A stretch of 64,000 nucleotides of DNA. Source: an uncultured Acidobacteriota bacterium. Lineage in GTDB: Bacteria > Acidobacteriota > Terriglobia > Terriglobales > Acidobacteriaceae. The notes beneath the pieces were generated by a model. It had not been told where the DNA came from. It worked only from the letters and a program-made list of their open reading frames with translations, and made no database searches. Position 1 is the first letter of the stretch; every line of letters starts with the position of its first letter. This document shows, in pieces, positions 1 through 8,834 of the stretch. The stretch is taken from contig CAIQPK010000064.1 in NCBI GenBank assembly GCA_903873705.1, positions 62,001 through 126,000 on the forward strand, read 5' to 3'. Made by a program: the position numbers and the translations under genes.

Positions 1-822
1 ACTGCGGAGGACGTAAATAGTGCCACTAGGGATGTCGTCCGGCTCCATGGTGTCGGTGAAAAGCGGGCCGAGGTCGGGCCTCGTGAGGCGGCGACCGTTC
101 TCGTCTTTGTATAGGCCGCGTTGAAGAGAGCGGAGCAGCAGATTGCTTTCCGTTCCATTGCTGTAGATGACTCGAAGTCGAGCGTCAGTAGCACCATTGG
201 ACTCGCGCCGCCAGGATTCGCCGACGTTATCGACGTACAGCAGCTGGCCGTTGTAGATGAAGAAGTCACCCGCTTCTATGCTCGCATCCTTCACGAACCG
301 CTTGGCTTCGCGGAGGCCGGAGGTGAGTTCGCCTTGAGCTTGATCGAACAGGGGTTTGAATTTGTCGAAGTCTTTGCAGGGGAACCGGTCGGCAATCTGT
401 TCGGCGGCTACAACGTCCCCGCGTTCTTCGAGAGGCTTTACGTGGCGGAGGACGCTGATGTCGGTGTCATTGGAGTCGTTGAGTTCGGCGAGAAGGTCGT
501 CATCTTCCAGAGTGTCCACCGGCGATGTAGCCTCGGAACCGGCTAGGAGACGGTGAGGGTCCATCGGGAGCAGAATGGAGAGATCCTCGGCCGGAAGTTT
601 GCGTAGCTGGTCAAGCCGGACAGCGTAGATGCGCTCAAAGATATCCCCGTCGTGGCTGTGTCGGGGGGGATGACCGTTTGTTTCATAAAAACGTAGGATG
701 TCTTCAAAGCCGGCGATGATGCGCTCCTGCCGGGCAGTGTATCCGCCAGTTTGCTCCTCGGCGATTTCGACACCGAGTTCGTCGAGCAGTTCATCGCCTG
801 TGAGATTCTTAACCTCTTTCAT
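1..822 (-). CDS. GIY-YIG nuclease family protein, C-terminus cut by window edge
   Basis: The frame is open from an ATG at 822 to the window edge (274 codons) with no stop. The long N-terminal part is helical and charged. The last visible residues, SGTIYVLRS, match the first strand of a GIY-YIG nuclease fold, so the catalytic half lies to the left of the window. The start overlaps the stop of the helicase gene in an ATGA, so the two are translationally coupled. I recognise this protein type as the usual third partner of an MmeI-like methyltransferase and a DEAD helicase; in that setting it would supply DNA cleavage. The fold call rests on the nine terminal residues and on the neighbours. Confidence 0.72.
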   Translation of the reverse strand, partial: MKEVKNLTGDELLDELGVEIAEEQTGGYTARQERIIAGFEDILRFYETNGHPPRHSHDGDIFERIYAVRLDQLRKLPAEDLSILLPMDPHRLLAGSEATSPVDTLEDDDLLAELNDSNDTDISVLRHVKPLEERGDVVAAEQIADRFPCKDFDKFKPLFDQAQGELTSGLREAKRFVKDASIEAGDFFIYNGQLLYVDNVGESWRRESNGATDARLRVIYSNGTESNLLLRSLQRGLYKDENGRRLTRPDLGPLFTDTMEPDDIPSGTIYVLRS

Positions 823-2885
823 ACTTCTTCCTTCGCGGCCGCAGCCTTAGCTCTGCGGACGTATTCGGTATAGGCAGCGACACCTTCCGCAAGTTTTTTC
901 TCCCAAGGGTCATTGGAGGATAGCGAGGGTGGTCTACTGCGCTCCCGTTTGAAGACGACGGCGCGCTTCGTGAAATCTCGCGCTTCTTCTTCGCTCATAG
1001 TCACACGTCGAGCTGCGATTTTCTCCTGCATTTGCCGAAGCGTCTCTGCATTCATGCTTCGAGCGAGCACGGAATAAGCCTCGCCAAATGGGTTGATGGC
1101 ATCGATGAGGTCGACGCTCAGCTCACGGACATGCAGGACAAATTTCTTGATCCCCTGGAGCAGGCCGAGGTTGGCATGGATCTTGTCTTCCTGCTTCTGT
1201 GCACTTTGCACCAAGGTGAGGGCTGCAACGGCACGCTGGCGGACGGCTTCCACATCGTCTTCGCTGAGTTCAGGGTAACGTTCACGGACGATCTTTGCGA
1301 CTCGAACCTGTGTGGTCTCTTGCGGAAGCGTATTCTCATTGTCGAAGAGCCCCTTGCTGATGGTTTCCTTATCCTGCACAACGGCGGCGATTACATCGTT
1401 CAGATCTTCGCGGCAGATTCTGGCCGCTTCCGGACTGATCTCTTTCAGACCGGTAATCTCGATGTTGATTCGTCCGTTCGTTTCATCGACCCCGACGTTG
1501 GTTCGGCCTTCCTGATAGCCCTCTTGGCCGTAATCGAAGCCGTCCTGCGGGCCTGCATTCTTGGGGCTGAAGTCGAACTTTGGCGCGAGGACCTGCTCCA
1601 TCAGCAGACTCGCGGCGATGGCCTTCAAGGTGTCGTTCACGGCTTCGACAACATCGGACTGTGCAGCCATCGGCTCGGCGATCAGATTGGTAAAGCGCGC
1701 ACTTGCCTTGCCGGGAGCATCGCGTGTCACGCGCCCAATGATCTGGACGATCTCGGTCAGGCTGTTACGGTATCCGACTGTCAGCGCGTGTTCGCACCAA
1801 ATCCAATCAAAGCCTTCTTTGGCCATACCGAGCGCGATGATGACGTCGACATGGTCGCGGTCATTTCGGTGCGCGGGATCTCGTAGGGCGCCAAGTATGC
1901 GGCTGCGCCGGTTGCCGTCTGTGTCATCCACAAGATCGGCGACTTTCAAGATGCGCCCCGTCTCTTTGTGCCTCACGAGATGGAAGTCAGTCTTCGGGTC
2001 GCGCTCCATCCACTCGCCCAGCACGCTCAAAATGGCGCTGACTTCCTCATGCTTGTCCGTGGTGCTGGCGCTGGAGTTCACACTGGGAATATGCACGATG
2101 GTCTTAAGCTCTGGGTTTAGGACTTCTTCGATGGCCTCGAGGTAGTTGCCGGTGTAGAACCAGTAGCCGATGTCCAGTGACTTCAAGTATTCGTAGCCGT
2201 TGAGTTGCTCATAATACGTGTAGACGACAGTCTTGAACCGGGCTTCGTCGTCCGGGCTCAGGACGGCGACGGCGTCACCGCGGAAGTAAGAGCCGGTCAT
2301 GGCGACGACGTGAGCACTCCCCTTATCAAGTAGCTCTTTGAGTTGCGCTCCCAGCCGATTGTTGTCACTGGTTGAGACGTGATGGAATTCATCTATCGCT
2401 ATAAGCCGACTGTCAAAAGCTCCAGCGCCGTATGCCTCCAGCGCGAAGCGGAAGGTAGCATGCGTGCAAACCAGAGCCTTGTCGTCACCGGCAAGGAATT
2501 CGGCCACGGCTTTTACCTTGCCGCTGGAGACCCGATCGTCGTCTGCGCCAGGCATTGCGCATAGGTTCCAACGGGGCTTTACGATCCAGTCGGCCCAGAA
2601 ACCGCTGGCCGCAAGCGGCTCGTCGCTGAAACTTGCGCCTATGGACCGCTCTGGCACCACAATCAGCGCCTGCTTCACGCCCTGATTAGTCAACTTGTCG
2701 AGCGCAACATACATCAGGGCGCGGCTCTTGCCGCTGGCCGGTGGCGACTTGATCAGTAGGTATTGCTCGCCGCGCATCTGGTACACGCGCTCCTGCATGG
2801 GACGCATACCCATCTCGTTGACGTGCGTGGAGCGGCCCGTATGACTGGTCGCGATGGAGACGGAGGGAATCGAAACTCTGCTCAT
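819..2885 (-). CDS. DEAD/DEAH-box helicase of a restriction-like system
   Basis: A 688-residue superfamily 2 helicase. Visible motifs are Walker A PPASGKSR (about 48-55), Walker B DEFH (165-168), motif III TGS (197-199) and motif VI QIIGRVTRD (381-389), with the GMAKEGFDW motif V region just before it. The roughly 300 residues after motif VI are helical and probably contact partners. It resembles the helicase subunits of type III-like restriction systems and would translocate on DNA with ATP. Its ATG overlaps the methyltransferase stop by 4 bp and its stop overlaps the GIY-YIG start by 4 bp, so the three genes form one coupled operon. Confidence 0.85.
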   Translation of the reverse strand: MSRVSIPSVSIATSHTGRSTHVNEMGMRPMQERVYQMRGEQYLLIKSPPASGKSRALMYVALDKLTNQGVKQALIVVPERSIGASFSDEPLAASGFWADWIVKPRWNLCAMPGADDDRVSSGKVKAVAEFLAGDDKALVCTHATFRFALEAYGAGAFDSRLIAIDEFHHVSTSDNNRLGAQLKELLDKGSAHVVAMTGSYFRGDAVAVLSPDDEARFKTVVYTYYEQLNGYEYLKSLDIGYWFYTGNYLEAIEEVLNPELKTIVHIPSVNSSASTTDKHEEVSAILSVLGEWMERDPKTDFHLVRHKETGRILKVADLVDDTDGNRRSRILGALRDPAHRNDRDHVDVIIALGMAKEGFDWIWCEHALTVGYRNSLTEIVQIIGRVTRDAPGKASARFTNLIAEPMAAQSDVVEAVNDTLKAIAASLLMEQVLAPKFDFSPKNAGPQDGFDYGQEGYQEGRTNVGVDETNGRINIEITGLKEISPEAARICREDLNDVIAAVVQDKETISKGLFDNENTLPQETTQVRVAKIVRERYPELSEDDVEAVRQRAVAALTLVQSAQKQEDKIHANLGLLQGIKKFVLHVRELSVDLIDAINPFGEAYSVLARSMNAETLRQMQEKIAARRVTMSEEEARDFTKRAVVFKRERSRPPSLSSNDPWEKKLAEGVAAYTEYVRRAKAAAAKEEV

Positions 2886-5671
2886 ACTTGTACCTTCCCT
2901 GCTCGTTTGACGATTGGTTTGGATGTAGCACCGATCATCTTCGTGTACATCTCAAAAAGTTTCTCGAGTCGCTCAGTGTCATTACGAAAACGGCGACCTA
3001 TATAAATGCGCTCTAACATCTCATCATTCGCTTCGTGTGCGGCGCGGAGATTTTCCGGCATCGTTTCGGGATGATAGAGATCTGCAATAGTTGCTGGAAA
3101 GTGAGCTTCCCGGGCGAGCAAAATGTCTTCTGCGCAGCGTTTGAGATCAGTCTTGTTCTGTTCCGTGAGCGAAGGGGTGGGAAAGGTATTCCAACCTAAA
3201 GTATTTGAGTAGGAGAAGTCCGTGCGCATCCGCACACAAACTGTTCCGATCCACACCCAGTGCAACCGGGACGCAATGATCGACATATTCCACAGCGGCG
3301 CATCATACAGAGCGAAGTTTCGGTCGCCTATAATCGCCTCGGCTCCCACAAGACCGACGGGAAGGTACGGACGATTCTCTGATGAAACTCTAGGTACTAC
3401 CAATACATGATTCCGTGCGCGATTCATCTCGCGCATTTGATATGGCCTATCAGCTTTATCTCGTGCGCCTTTATCCGAACTCTGGAGTCTGAGGGACCGG
3501 ACCCGTTGAAATCGTTCAGCAAAATTCTGAATCCGCTCCGCATCAGGAATAGATTCATCTTCGACCCATATGCAATATCTCGGTAGACCACGGATGAACT
3601 CAGCTGAGCCATAAAAGCGCTTTATGAATTTTTCCCGTTGCCCATCAGTGAGTTCCATACGGGACATCTCTTGACTACTCAAAAGCAAATTGCCGCCGTC
3701 GATTGGCGTGTTTCCACGGATCATATCGGGAAAGCCGCGAGTGGGCCGACTTGCCTTTCCAATGATGACGTTTGGGCCAGAGATCAGATAGGCGTTGATA
3801 GTCTCCACGTCACGAAACGTGGAAGATGATTCATCGATCCCGACTGAGAATAGACGAGCCACTCCCAGGCGTCGCGCATTCAGGCCAATGATCACAACAG
3901 TCACGCCGGCATTGTTCGTTGCGAGGTTTTTCCATCGTAAAGAAGGATACGCGAAGTTGATCTTGAGTTTGTCACCAAGCAAGAATGACCAGAGAATCGC
4001 TACTTGCTGACCTTGGCATATCGAATTGGTTGATACGAACGCAAAGGCACCGTTAGCACTCCGCATAAAGTCCGCCGCCTTGATGAACCATCCTGCGACA
4101 TAATCCAGCAAGCTACAGTTCCGAATACGACCATGACAAATTTCGCTTATATCTTCTTTTTGGTCGGCAGACTGCCAAGCCGAACCCAAATAAGGTGGAT
4201 TACCGCAGATATAGGTTTCGCCGCCCTCATTTTCGAAGTCGATCGCAGATTGTTCTAGCGGGGTCTGAAACAAATCGTCAGAGTGCAACTTCACACTTGT
4301 CCCCGACGGTGGACAGACTTTCAGCCAGTCGACACGTAAAGCGTTGTCACAAACGATCCAATTCATTTCGTCAAGCGGAAGGAACTCAGCCTTTGCCGCG
4401 AGTGGACCGCGATGCTGTACGTCACATTGGTACTCGGCGATGACTAACGCAAGCCTGGCAATCTCAGCTGCGAAATCGCGCAACTCAATACCGCAGAAGT
4501 TCCTCTTGTAAAGGTCGCTGGGCCGCATGCGCTCTTCACGTCTGCGGTTGATTTCGGCTTCAATGGACCGCATCTGCTTGTAAGCGATAACGAGGAAATT
4601 TCCCGATCCACAGGCAGGATCAAAGACACGGATGCGGCTCATGCGCTGACGGAGGTTCAGCAACATACGGCCATTGTCGCCGGCGGCGTCGAGCTGGGCG
4701 CGGAGGCCATCGAGAAACAGCGGGTTGAGCACCTTCAAAATATTGGGCACGCTAGTGTAGTGCATGCCGAGCGCTCCGCGCTCTTCGTCGTCGGCGACAG
4801 CCTGAATCATCGAGCCGAAGATGTCGGGGTTGATGTGCTGCCACTCCAGCTTGCCCGCCTGCAACAAATAGCTGCGCGCAATGCGATTGAAAACCGGCGT
4901 TTCCGTGGAGTCCGCAAAGAGACCACCGTTTACGTAAGGGAACTGGTCCGCATAAGGGCGCAAGCCCTTCTCCATGCGCCCTCCCGGCTTCACATTCATC
5001 GCCTGGAAGATTTCCCCCATCACCTGATGGGTGTTGCTGCCGTCGCCCTCGCTCATCTGTTCAACGGTGTCGGTAAAGAGCCGGGTGCCATTGAATATGT
5101 CGGTGTGCTCAGCGAAAAAACAGAAAATAATCCGCGCCATAAAGTGGTTCATGTCATGGCGGCGGGCGGCGGTGCCCCAGTCCGGATTGGTGCGGAGGAG
5201 CTCGACGTAAAGCTTATTCAGACGCCCAGTGGCGCGAACGTCTATAGCGCTGTCTTTGATCTCCTTGACGGTGGAGATGCCGGCGAGCGGAAGAAAGAAG
5301 CCGAAATGGTTCGCGAGGTTAGGGAGAAAGTCTGCGATGTGCTCCGGCGCACTCGTCACATCTTCGGCCTCAAAGTAGTTGCCATCCGTGGCGAAGATGA
5401 ACTTGGCGCGTGAAGAGAAGGTCTTAGGGCTGGCTTTGAGCAGGTCGAGCGTCTGCCGCGTCTGCCCTTCAGGGCACGTAGCGAGGTGTATGTTGTTGAT
5501 CAGCAACACCGCACCGGGGACATCAGATTTGTTGGTATCGCCCTTGCGAAGGCGCTTCAGCGTCGCTTCCTTCTTATCGAAGGCCGCTAAAAACTGAAAC
5601 GGAAACTCGGCGGCGTCGTAATGCGCGGACGCAAGCTCGGATACCGCCGCCTCAATCTCAACTGCGTTCAT
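2882..5671 (-). CDS. Class I SAM-dependent DNA methyltransferase (MmeI-like)
   Basis: A 929-residue N6-adenine-type DNA methyltransferase. Motif I is DPACGSGNF (351-359) and motif IV is NPPY (491-494), followed by a long C-terminal region fitting a target-recognition domain. The first 300 residues resemble the N-terminal and helical spacer domains of MmeI. I cannot find a D...ExK nuclease motif in residues 1-130, where MmeI carries its endonuclease, so this looks like a methyltransferase-only member whose cleavage comes from partner genes. It is first in a three-gene operon with helicase and GIY-YIG genes, both joined by 4-bp overlaps. Function of the set as phage or plasmid restriction is inferred. 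Confidence 0.85.
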   Translation of the reverse strand: MNAVEIEAAVSELASAHYDAAEFPFQFLAAFDKKEATLKRLRKGDTNKSDVPGAVLLINNIHLATCPEGQTRQTLDLLKASPKTFSSRAKFIFATDGNYFEAEDVTSAPEHIADFLPNLANHFGFFLPLAGISTVKEIKDSAIDVRATGRLNKLYVELLRTNPDWGTAARRHDMNHFMARIIFCFFAEHTDIFNGTRLFTDTVEQMSEGDGSNTHQVMGEIFQAMNVKPGGRMEKGLRPYADQFPYVNGGLFADSTETPVFNRIARSYLLQAGKLEWQHINPDIFGSMIQAVADDEERGALGMHYTSVPNILKVLNPLFLDGLRAQLDAAGDNGRMLLNLRQRMSRIRVFDPACGSGNFLVIAYKQMRSIEAEINRRREERMRPSDLYKRNFCGIELRDFAAEIARLALVIAEYQCDVQHRGPLAAKAEFLPLDEMNWIVCDNALRVDWLKVCPPSGTSVKLHSDDLFQTPLEQSAIDFENEGGETYICGNPPYLGSAWQSADQKEDISEICHGRIRNCSLLDYVAGWFIKAADFMRSANGAFAFVSTNSICQGQQVAILWSFLLGDKLKINFAYPSLRWKNLATNNAGVTVVIIGLNARRLGVARLFSVGIDESSSTFRDVETINAYLISGPNVIIGKASRPTRGFPDMIRGNTPIDGGNLLLSSQEMSRMELTDGQREKFIKRFYGSAEFIRGLPRYCIWVEDESIPDAERIQNFAERFQRVRSLRLQSSDKGARDKADRPYQMREMNRARNHVLVVPRVSSENRPYLPVGLVGAEAIIGDRNFALYDAPLWNMSIIASRLHWVWIGTVCVRMRTDFSYSNTLGWNTFPTPSLTEQNKTDLKRCAEDILLAREAHFPATIADLYHPETMPENLRAAHEANDEMLERIYIGRRFRNDTERLEKLFEMYTKMIGATSKPIVKRAGKVQV

Positions 5672-5760
5672 CGTGGATACCTAGGAGAAAAGTATCGCAG
5701 ATGAGCTTGGACCTTCGAAAGAACTCCCCTTCCGAAGTCTCCAGAGCGCGAACGAGGCTG

Positions 5761-6390
5761 TCATCCCAGCAGTCGCTCTAAACCGTCCCAATCAATCGAT
5801 ATTGGTTCTCTCACCCTGGGATCGCACAAGCCTAGCTCGGCCAAAGTGTAATCCATTCTGCCAAAATTGCAGGGCGCACAGGTGACAACAACATTCTCAA
5901 GGTCGTTGGTACCCCCTCGCGCGTGAGGCAGGATGTGATCGAACTGTGCCCACATCGCTTGAAAAGCTGCATGCTGTGAACCGTTCGTGCGGCCCCACGG
6001 CAGAGCCTCCGGATACATCTTGTGCAGAATCTGCCTTATCTCCGAGCGGACGACCGGCACGCCACAAAAGCGACAGCAATAGCAGTCTCGTTCGAGGAGC
6101 TTTAGCTTATCCGCAAGCGAAGGCATCCTCGCCCGTATGCGGAACTCCTTCGTCAGAACGACGGGTGTGTCTTCAACCGCCCTATACAGGCGATATGGAC
6201 TTGCCTTGCCCCATAGGGACTCCACCCATTCACGAATCACCGGCATGTCGGCAAGCAGGATGAGTTCACCCGCTCTCTTTGTATCGCCTTCCAAATGCGC
6301 GGTCACAGCGTCACTCAGATACAGAGCCGCCACCGCTATTTCTGGTATCGCAGGACGTAGGCACGGCCGATTCGTTTCTCGCGGTTCCAT
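5761..6390 (-). CDS. HNH endonuclease
   Basis: With the ATG at 6390 the protein has 209 residues. A C-terminal HNH domain is clear: C-x2-C at about 106-109, DHILPHARGG (151-160), N166, and a second C-x2-C followed by Asn at 171-175. This is the zinc-bound beta-beta-alpha metal type, so DNA cleavage is the likely activity. The N-terminal 100 residues are not recognised. I prefer this start to the longer frame (to 6468) because the longer one runs into the upstream gene and GAGGTGAGG lies just ahead of 6390. It is the last gene of an operon with a 72-residue protein, a membrane J-domain protein and a zinc-finger protein. Confidence 0.8.
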   Translation of the reverse strand: MEPRETNRPCLRPAIPEIAVAALYLSDAVTAHLEGDTKRAGELILLADMPVIREWVESLWGKASPYRLYRAVEDTPVVLTKEFRIRARMPSLADKLKLLERDCYCCRFCGVPVVRSEIRQILHKMYPEALPWGRTNGSQHAAFQAMWAQFDHILPHARGGTNDLENVVVTCAPCNFGRMDYTLAELGLCDPRVREPISIDWDGLERLLG

Positions 6391-6403
6391 CTTTCTATCT
6401 GCC

Positions 6404-6622
6404 TCACCTCGTATTCTCCACGGCGCTGTCCTCACCAGGCAAGCCGGGTTCCGCCCGGCTAAGGGCAATCAGCGCTTCCGCAAAGTCAATCTCACCGCCC
6501 TCTGCTTTCGCAACTTCCTCCACCTGCCGGACGCATGCCTCCAGCTCGGGCGGCAGTCGCGCACTGGGGTCGAAGTGGTCGTCTGCTGAATACCATGAGT
6601 CGATCTCGGTGATGTCAGGCAT
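6404..6622 (-). CDS. Small acidic protein of unknown function (72 aa)
   Basis: The ATG at 6622 lies inside the end of the J-domain gene (8-bp overlap) and the stop is 13 bp before the HNH start, so it is embedded in the operon. The protein is acidic (start MPDITEID), rich in Glu/Asp/Ala, with a predicted helix around LEACVRQVEEVAKAE, and has no recognisable domain. Its size and place directly before a nuclease would suit an immunity, adaptor or inhibitor protein, but that is a guess from context only. The longer frame to 6676 would overlap the J-domain gene further and has no better start. Confidence 0.6.
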   Translation of the reverse strand: MPDITEIDSWYSADDHFDPSARLPPELEACVRQVEEVAKAEGGEIDFAEALIALSRAEPGLPGEDSAVENTR

Positions 6623-7664
6623 TCTTTGAAAGCTCCTCGTAGGCAGAGTTGATTCGGGCGAGTTCCCGATTCGCATAGGCGCGAAGTTCCGGCGCCATAT
6701 TCTCTAGTCGATCAGGATGCCATTCCCGAACTTTTCGATGATATGCAGCCTTGACGTCCTCTCGCGTCGCCGTGTGGTCGACTCCGAGGAGGGTATATGG
6801 AGCGGTTGACGAATCGCTGTATACCCCCGCGCTGCGATGGCGTCCCGCCTCCTCCGCTTCTGCAGTACTCATCCGTTCCCGTACTGCTTCCGTGATGAAC
6901 GCCGTGTACTCGGCTAGAGCCTGTTGATGTGAAGCTTCGGAGTCTGCAGCCGCCTGCGCAGAAAGATTGGCGAGAAAAGTAAGGAATTGCAGGGTCCCAA
7001 CTATGCAATCGGGTATTTCGAGCGCTAGCGCCACTGCGGCATCAATAACGTGCGGGACGTGAAACGTGATGATGTGGGCGGGCCAAGCCCTGGTAACCAC
7101 GTTCTCCGCTCGATTTCGGGACATCGGCTCCGTGGAAAGCTTCTGGTAAAGATTTGCATGAAGCGGCTTCTGCGTTCCTGCACGCGCGCCGACCGCCACG
7201 ATGACGTGGAGCATATCTGTGTCCCAAGAATCCATGACGGCATCAAAGGGGCCGGAATCGCGAAAGGCAATGCCCGTTTTCGCGAAGTCTTGGATAAGTG
7301 CTGAGGGGAACGGGTGGCAGTCAGCCTCCTCTGAAACATCTCTCTGTGCTTGCCAGACCTCCGCTTCGGCCCGCAAAGCTTTTCTTGCTGAAGCCCTGTC
7401 TTCAGCATCTTCTCTCGTGAAGCTGGCTACCACCGCTACTGCTCCCCCTACCAGGTACACGAGCGTCATCAGACCAGTGACAATCAGCCAAGCAAGGCCG
7501 ATGCCTCTTGAGAATGAGCCGTCATGCGCGAACATCAAGATGAGGAAACCGCTGACGCCAGACACAAAGAAGATCACAGTCAAACCGCCTCCGGTGTATT
7601 CGGGCTGTCGGATGCACATCATGAGCAGGAGCAGCACTAAAGGACAAACTATCCACCAGACCAT
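6615..7664 (-). CDS. Membrane-anchored J-domain protein
   Basis: A 349-residue protein. Residues 1-85 hold three hydrophobic segments (WIVCPLVLLLLMMC; LTVIFFVSGVSGFLILMF; IGLAWLIVTGLMTLVYLVGGAVAVV). A charged helical middle follows, and a J domain occupies about 290-349 with the essential HPD tripeptide in REWHPDRL. J domains stimulate Hsp70 ATPase, so this is probably a membrane-tethered Hsp70 co-chaperone. There is no zinc-finger domain in the protein; a separate zinc-finger ORF lies directly upstream and ends in TAATG with this start. The gene overlaps the downstream 72-residue ORF by 8 bp. The link to an HNH nuclease operon is unusual. Confidence 0.8.
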   Translation of the reverse strand: MVWWIVCPLVLLLLMMCIRQPEYTGGGLTVIFFVSGVSGFLILMFAHDGSFSRGIGLAWLIVTGLMTLVYLVGGAVAVVASFTREDAEDRASARKALRAEAEVWQAQRDVSEEADCHPFPSALIQDFAKTGIAFRDSGPFDAVMDSWDTDMLHVIVAVGARAGTQKPLHANLYQKLSTEPMSRNRAENVVTRAWPAHIITFHVPHVIDAAVALALEIPDCIVGTLQFLTFLANLSAQAAADSEASHQQALAEYTAFITEAVRERMSTAEAEEAGRHRSAGVYSDSSTAPYTLLGVDHTATREDVKAAYHRKVREWHPDRLENMAPELRAYANRELARINSAYEELSKNA

Positions 7665-7828
7665 TACTTCTGCCCCGTTCCACGGCAGACTTTACACACG
7701 CCCGACGCCGAACAGAACGCGCACGGCGTCTTGAAGTTGGCCAATGACCCGATGCCTCTATAGCCAGATTTGCCGGTGCCTCGGCACTGTTGGCACTTGC
7801 CGGTTCCGCTGCATTGCTTGCACGTCAT
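7664..7828 (-). CDS. DnaJ-type zinc-finger mini-protein (54 aa)
   Basis: Too short for most gene finders. The ATG at 7828 is preceded by a strong AAGGAG six bases upstream, and the TAA overlaps the next ATG (TAATG). The protein is almost entirely four cysteine repeats: CKQCSGTG, CQQCRGTG, CAFCSASG and CKVCRGTG. This is the CxxCxGxG arrangement of the DnaJ zinc-binding domain, which binds two zinc ions and helps hold substrates. Here it is a stand-alone protein next to a J-domain protein that lacks it, so the two together look like a split DnaJ. It is the first gene of the operon and lies divergent from an XRE regulator 85 bp away. Confidence 0.78.
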   Translation of the reverse strand: MTCKQCSGTGKCQQCRGTGKSGYRGIGSLANFKTPCAFCSASGVCKVCRGTGQK

Positions 7829-7913
7829 GAAGGTCTCCTTGCGATTGTGCGAGTTTCAGCAGCATAGCCTATCGTCTATGTACCGGACTGCGTAAAACCG
7901 AAAAGCTGGAGGG

Positions 7914-8204
7914 GTGTCTGACCCTCGCAAACTTCTCGGAAGTGCAGTCAAGAAGCGTCGGCTGAAGCTTGGGCTCACCCAGGAACAGCTCGCTGAGAGA
8001 GCGGACCTGCACTGGACCTATGTCTCAGGCGTTGAGCGCGGGGTTCGCAGCATAGGAATAGTCAAATTGACCGATATCGCCGAGGCTTTGCATGTCCGCG
8101 TACGCGAGCTCGAGACCTTTAGCCGGGCTTTGTCTCATTATCCAAACGCAGCCGTACTGGTTCTTTGTCCAAGTCCCCCAGCGGACCCGCCAGCGATGCG
8201 TTGA
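7914..8204 (+). CDS. XRE-family HTH transcriptional regulator
   Basis: A 96-residue protein, of which residues 7-65 form a typical XRE/Cro-CI helix-turn-helix (LGLTQEQLAERADLH, then YVSGVERGVRS). The start used is a GTG that sits immediately after GGAGG, which is closer than optimal, so the true start is not certain. It is transcribed away from the zinc-finger/J-domain/HNH operon, so it could regulate that promoter region. Its last 85 bp overlap the end of a convergent metallophosphoesterase gene, and the Pro-rich tail (about residues 80-96) may be a read-through rather than conserved. Confidence 0.75.
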   Translation: MSDPRKLLGSAVKKRRLKLGLTQEQLAERADLHWTYVSGVERGVRSIGIVKLTDIAEALHVRVRELETFSRALSHYPNAAVLVLCPSPPADPPAMR

Positions 8205-8799
8205 CGAACAACATGCTTGCGGTGTGACGAATGCCAGCCGCGCTATGGACATGCCCGAAAACGTGCAGCTTAAGTTGTAGACGCTTGAGCTCTTTTCTCA
8301 GGGCCATACAGCCCGAGTGGCGGTCTGAGCCGGGTTCTCCGTCCAGAATTCCCGAAGGCGGGATATGCGTAACGAGAATATCCGTGTCGCTCGGAATCGT
8401 CGCCCATACCTTCGCGCGGTCTGCTTCATCTGGCATAGCAAACGCACCAGACGACAGATTCGTGACTGGTGAGCCCCAAATTTTGACCCCACCCAGCTCC
8501 ACGCCGGAGTTGATGAGCAGATGAGCATTATTGATTTGCTTTTGGAATTCAGGCAGTGCGAGCAGCGTGTCATGATTTCCCGGAACTAGGACCTTGTAGC
8601 GATATGGCTGCTCAACCAACCATTCGTTGAAATCCTTCAGCACCGATGGACGACGCGAGAAGAAAGTGACGTCACCGGCATGGATGAGCAGGTCGCCCGG
8701 TGGGAGATAGATGTCACGATAGAGTTCGTGGGTGTCGCTGAGGCAAGTCACAATCAAGCTGAATGAGTCTCCAAATCGGGTCGGACCAAAAGCGTACAT
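8119..8799 (-). CDS. Metallophosphoesterase (MPPED2-like)
   Basis: A 226-residue calcineurin-like phosphoesterase. Metal-ligand motifs are in the expected order: SDTH, HAGD, PGNHD, THIPPSG and FGHVH. The short length and motif spacing resemble MPPED1/2-like phosphodiesterases; the substrate is unknown. The ATG at 8799 has AGAAGG just upstream. The alpha/beta hydrolase gene ends 35 bp before it on the same strand, so the two may be co-transcribed. The 3' end overlaps the convergent XRE gene by about 85 bp. Confidence 0.83.
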   Translation of the reverse strand: MYAFGPTRFGDSFSLIVTCLSDTHELYRDIYLPPGDLLIHAGDVTFFSRRPSVLKDFNEWLVEQPYRYKVLVPGNHDTLLALPEFQKQINNAHLLINSGVELGGVKIWGSPVTNLSSGAFAMPDEADRAKVWATIPSDTDILVTHIPPSGILDGEPGSDRHSGCMALRKELKRLQLKLHVFGHVHSAAGIRHTASMLFVNASLAGPLGDLDKEPVRLRLDNETKPG

Positions 8800-8834
8800 T
8801 ACCTTCTACGGCGAGCGAACGGAAAGCGTCCAAT

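Noticed and set aside
121-546. 141-residue plus-strand frame at the left edge
   Set aside because: Lies opposite the GIY-YIG gene, which is coupled to the helicase and encodes a coherent protein.
1032-1886. 284-residue plus-strand frame
   Set aside because: Opposite the helicase gene with all helicase motifs; regarded as a shadow.
2882-3300. Nuclease motif within the methyltransferase
   Set aside because: No D...ExK or other catalytic set could be found near either end of the protein, so I do not claim a fused nuclease.
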